A stretch of DNA of 5,791 nt, taken from NCBI GenBank assembly GCA_036639875.1, contig JAVWHX010000089.1, positions 1-5,791 on the forward strand, given 5' to 3'. Below, piece by piece: positions 5,742 to 5,791 of the stretch. The translations under genes and the position numbers were made by a program. The notes below the pieces were generated by a model. It was not told the DNA's origin. It did not search any database and saw nothing but the letters and a program-made list of their open reading frames with translations. How positions within the stretch are numbered: position 1 is the stretch's first letter; each line of letters opens with the position of its first letter. Origin of the DNA: JAVWHX01 sp036639875 (lineage in GTDB: Bacteria; Bacillota_I; Bacilli_A; Erysipelotrichales; Coprobacillaceae).

Positions 5742-5743
5742 GA
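5719..5743 (-). repeat. Direct repeats DRa and DRb, toxin-gene copy (antitoxin target)
   Basis: Plus-strand GTGCAAAT (5719-5726) and CTCAACATGA (5734-5743) repeat the antitoxin copies exactly. In the toxin mRNA the second repeat becomes UCAUGUUGAG and spans the start codon, while the first lies over codons 6-8. Antitoxin pairing here would directly hide the start codon. Confidence 0.8.
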
Positions 5744-5749
5744 CCATCA

Positions 5750-5780
5750 CCTCCTTACTTTGGAGATTCCAGTAACGAGG
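5750..5780 (-). promoter_or_regulatory. Leader hairpin sequestering the toxin ribosome binding site
   Basis: In the toxin mRNA, CCUCGUUACU (5780-5771) can pair with AGUAAGGAGG (5759-5750) at nine of ten positions, and GGA/UCC extends the stem inward. The AAGGAGG ribosome binding site is entirely within the right arm. If the RNA starts near 5776, only the inner UUACU/AGUAA plus GGA/UCC pairing remains. A 5' hairpin of this kind limits fst translation in the par system; here it is predicted by eye. Confidence 0.6.
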
Positions 5781-5782
5781 TT

Positions 5783-5791
5783 ATTGTATCA
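5783..5791 (-). promoter_or_regulatory. Extended -10 of the toxin promoter (window edge)
   Basis: On the minus strand TG (5791-5790) is followed one base later by TACAAT (5788-5783), five of six matches to TATAAT. The -35 would lie beyond the window. A start near 5776 and an end at the shared terminator give a toxin mRNA of roughly 185 nt, close to the size of fst mRNA. Confidence 0.6.

Noticed and set aside
1..5791. CRISPR array, tRNA, rRNA, insertion sequence or transposase
   Set aside because: No regularly spaced repeats, cloverleaf-like sequence, rRNA motifs or transposase-like proteins were seen on either strand.

Overview
The window is AT-rich bacterial DNA with strong AGGAGG-type ribosome binding sites and extended -10 promoters. 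It carries an oxygen-sensitive glycyl radical enzyme with its activase. This fits a low-GC anaerobic Firmicute, plausibly a gut Erysipelotrichia/Clostridia-type organism; the taxon is inferred and not proven by any marker gene here. Stop codons are TAA and TGA, and every Trp I checked in the intact genes is TGG, so the standard bacterial code applies.

Layout. (1) Bases 1-49 may hold the last codons of a gene running in from the left. (2) Bases 83-770 carry a promoter, a perfect inverted repeat at the likely transcription start, a RimJ/RimL-type GNAT acetyltransferase broken by one in-frame TGA at codon 31, and a strong terminator. (3) Bases 789-1967 carry a promoter and a phage-type ORF6N protein with a C-terminal phospholipase-D-like domain. 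A perfect 14-bp inverted repeat lies inside its coding sequence. (4) Bases 1966-5477 are a metabolic module: a radical SAM glycyl-radical-enzyme activase (minus strand) divergent from a large glycyl radical enzyme of the dehydratase/C-O lyase type (plus strand). The 181-bp intergenic region holds one promoter for each gene and two copies of a TTTCA-nn-TGAAA palindrome that are candidate operators. (5) Bases 5523-5791 hold a compact locus with every hallmark of an Fst/par-type I toxin-antitoxin system. A 33-residue membrane peptide on the minus strand faces a convergent small antisense RNA of about 62 nt, and the two share a bidirectional terminator. Two direct repeats let the antisense RNA pair with the toxin mRNA over its start codon, and a leader hairpin covers the toxin ribosome binding site.

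How the parts work together. The activase should install the glycyl radical on Gly779 of the large enzyme, and the shared divergent control region suggests co-regulation. The substrate is not fixed by the sequence: the Cys-x-Glu pair and two active-site His are present, but the Asp typical of glycerol dehydratases is not evident. The toxin-antitoxin locus lies directly behind the glycyl radical enzyme with no clear terminator between them, so readthrough could feed the antisense strand. The best candidate for an overlooked system is this toxin-antitoxin locus, because the toxin is too short for routine gene calling.
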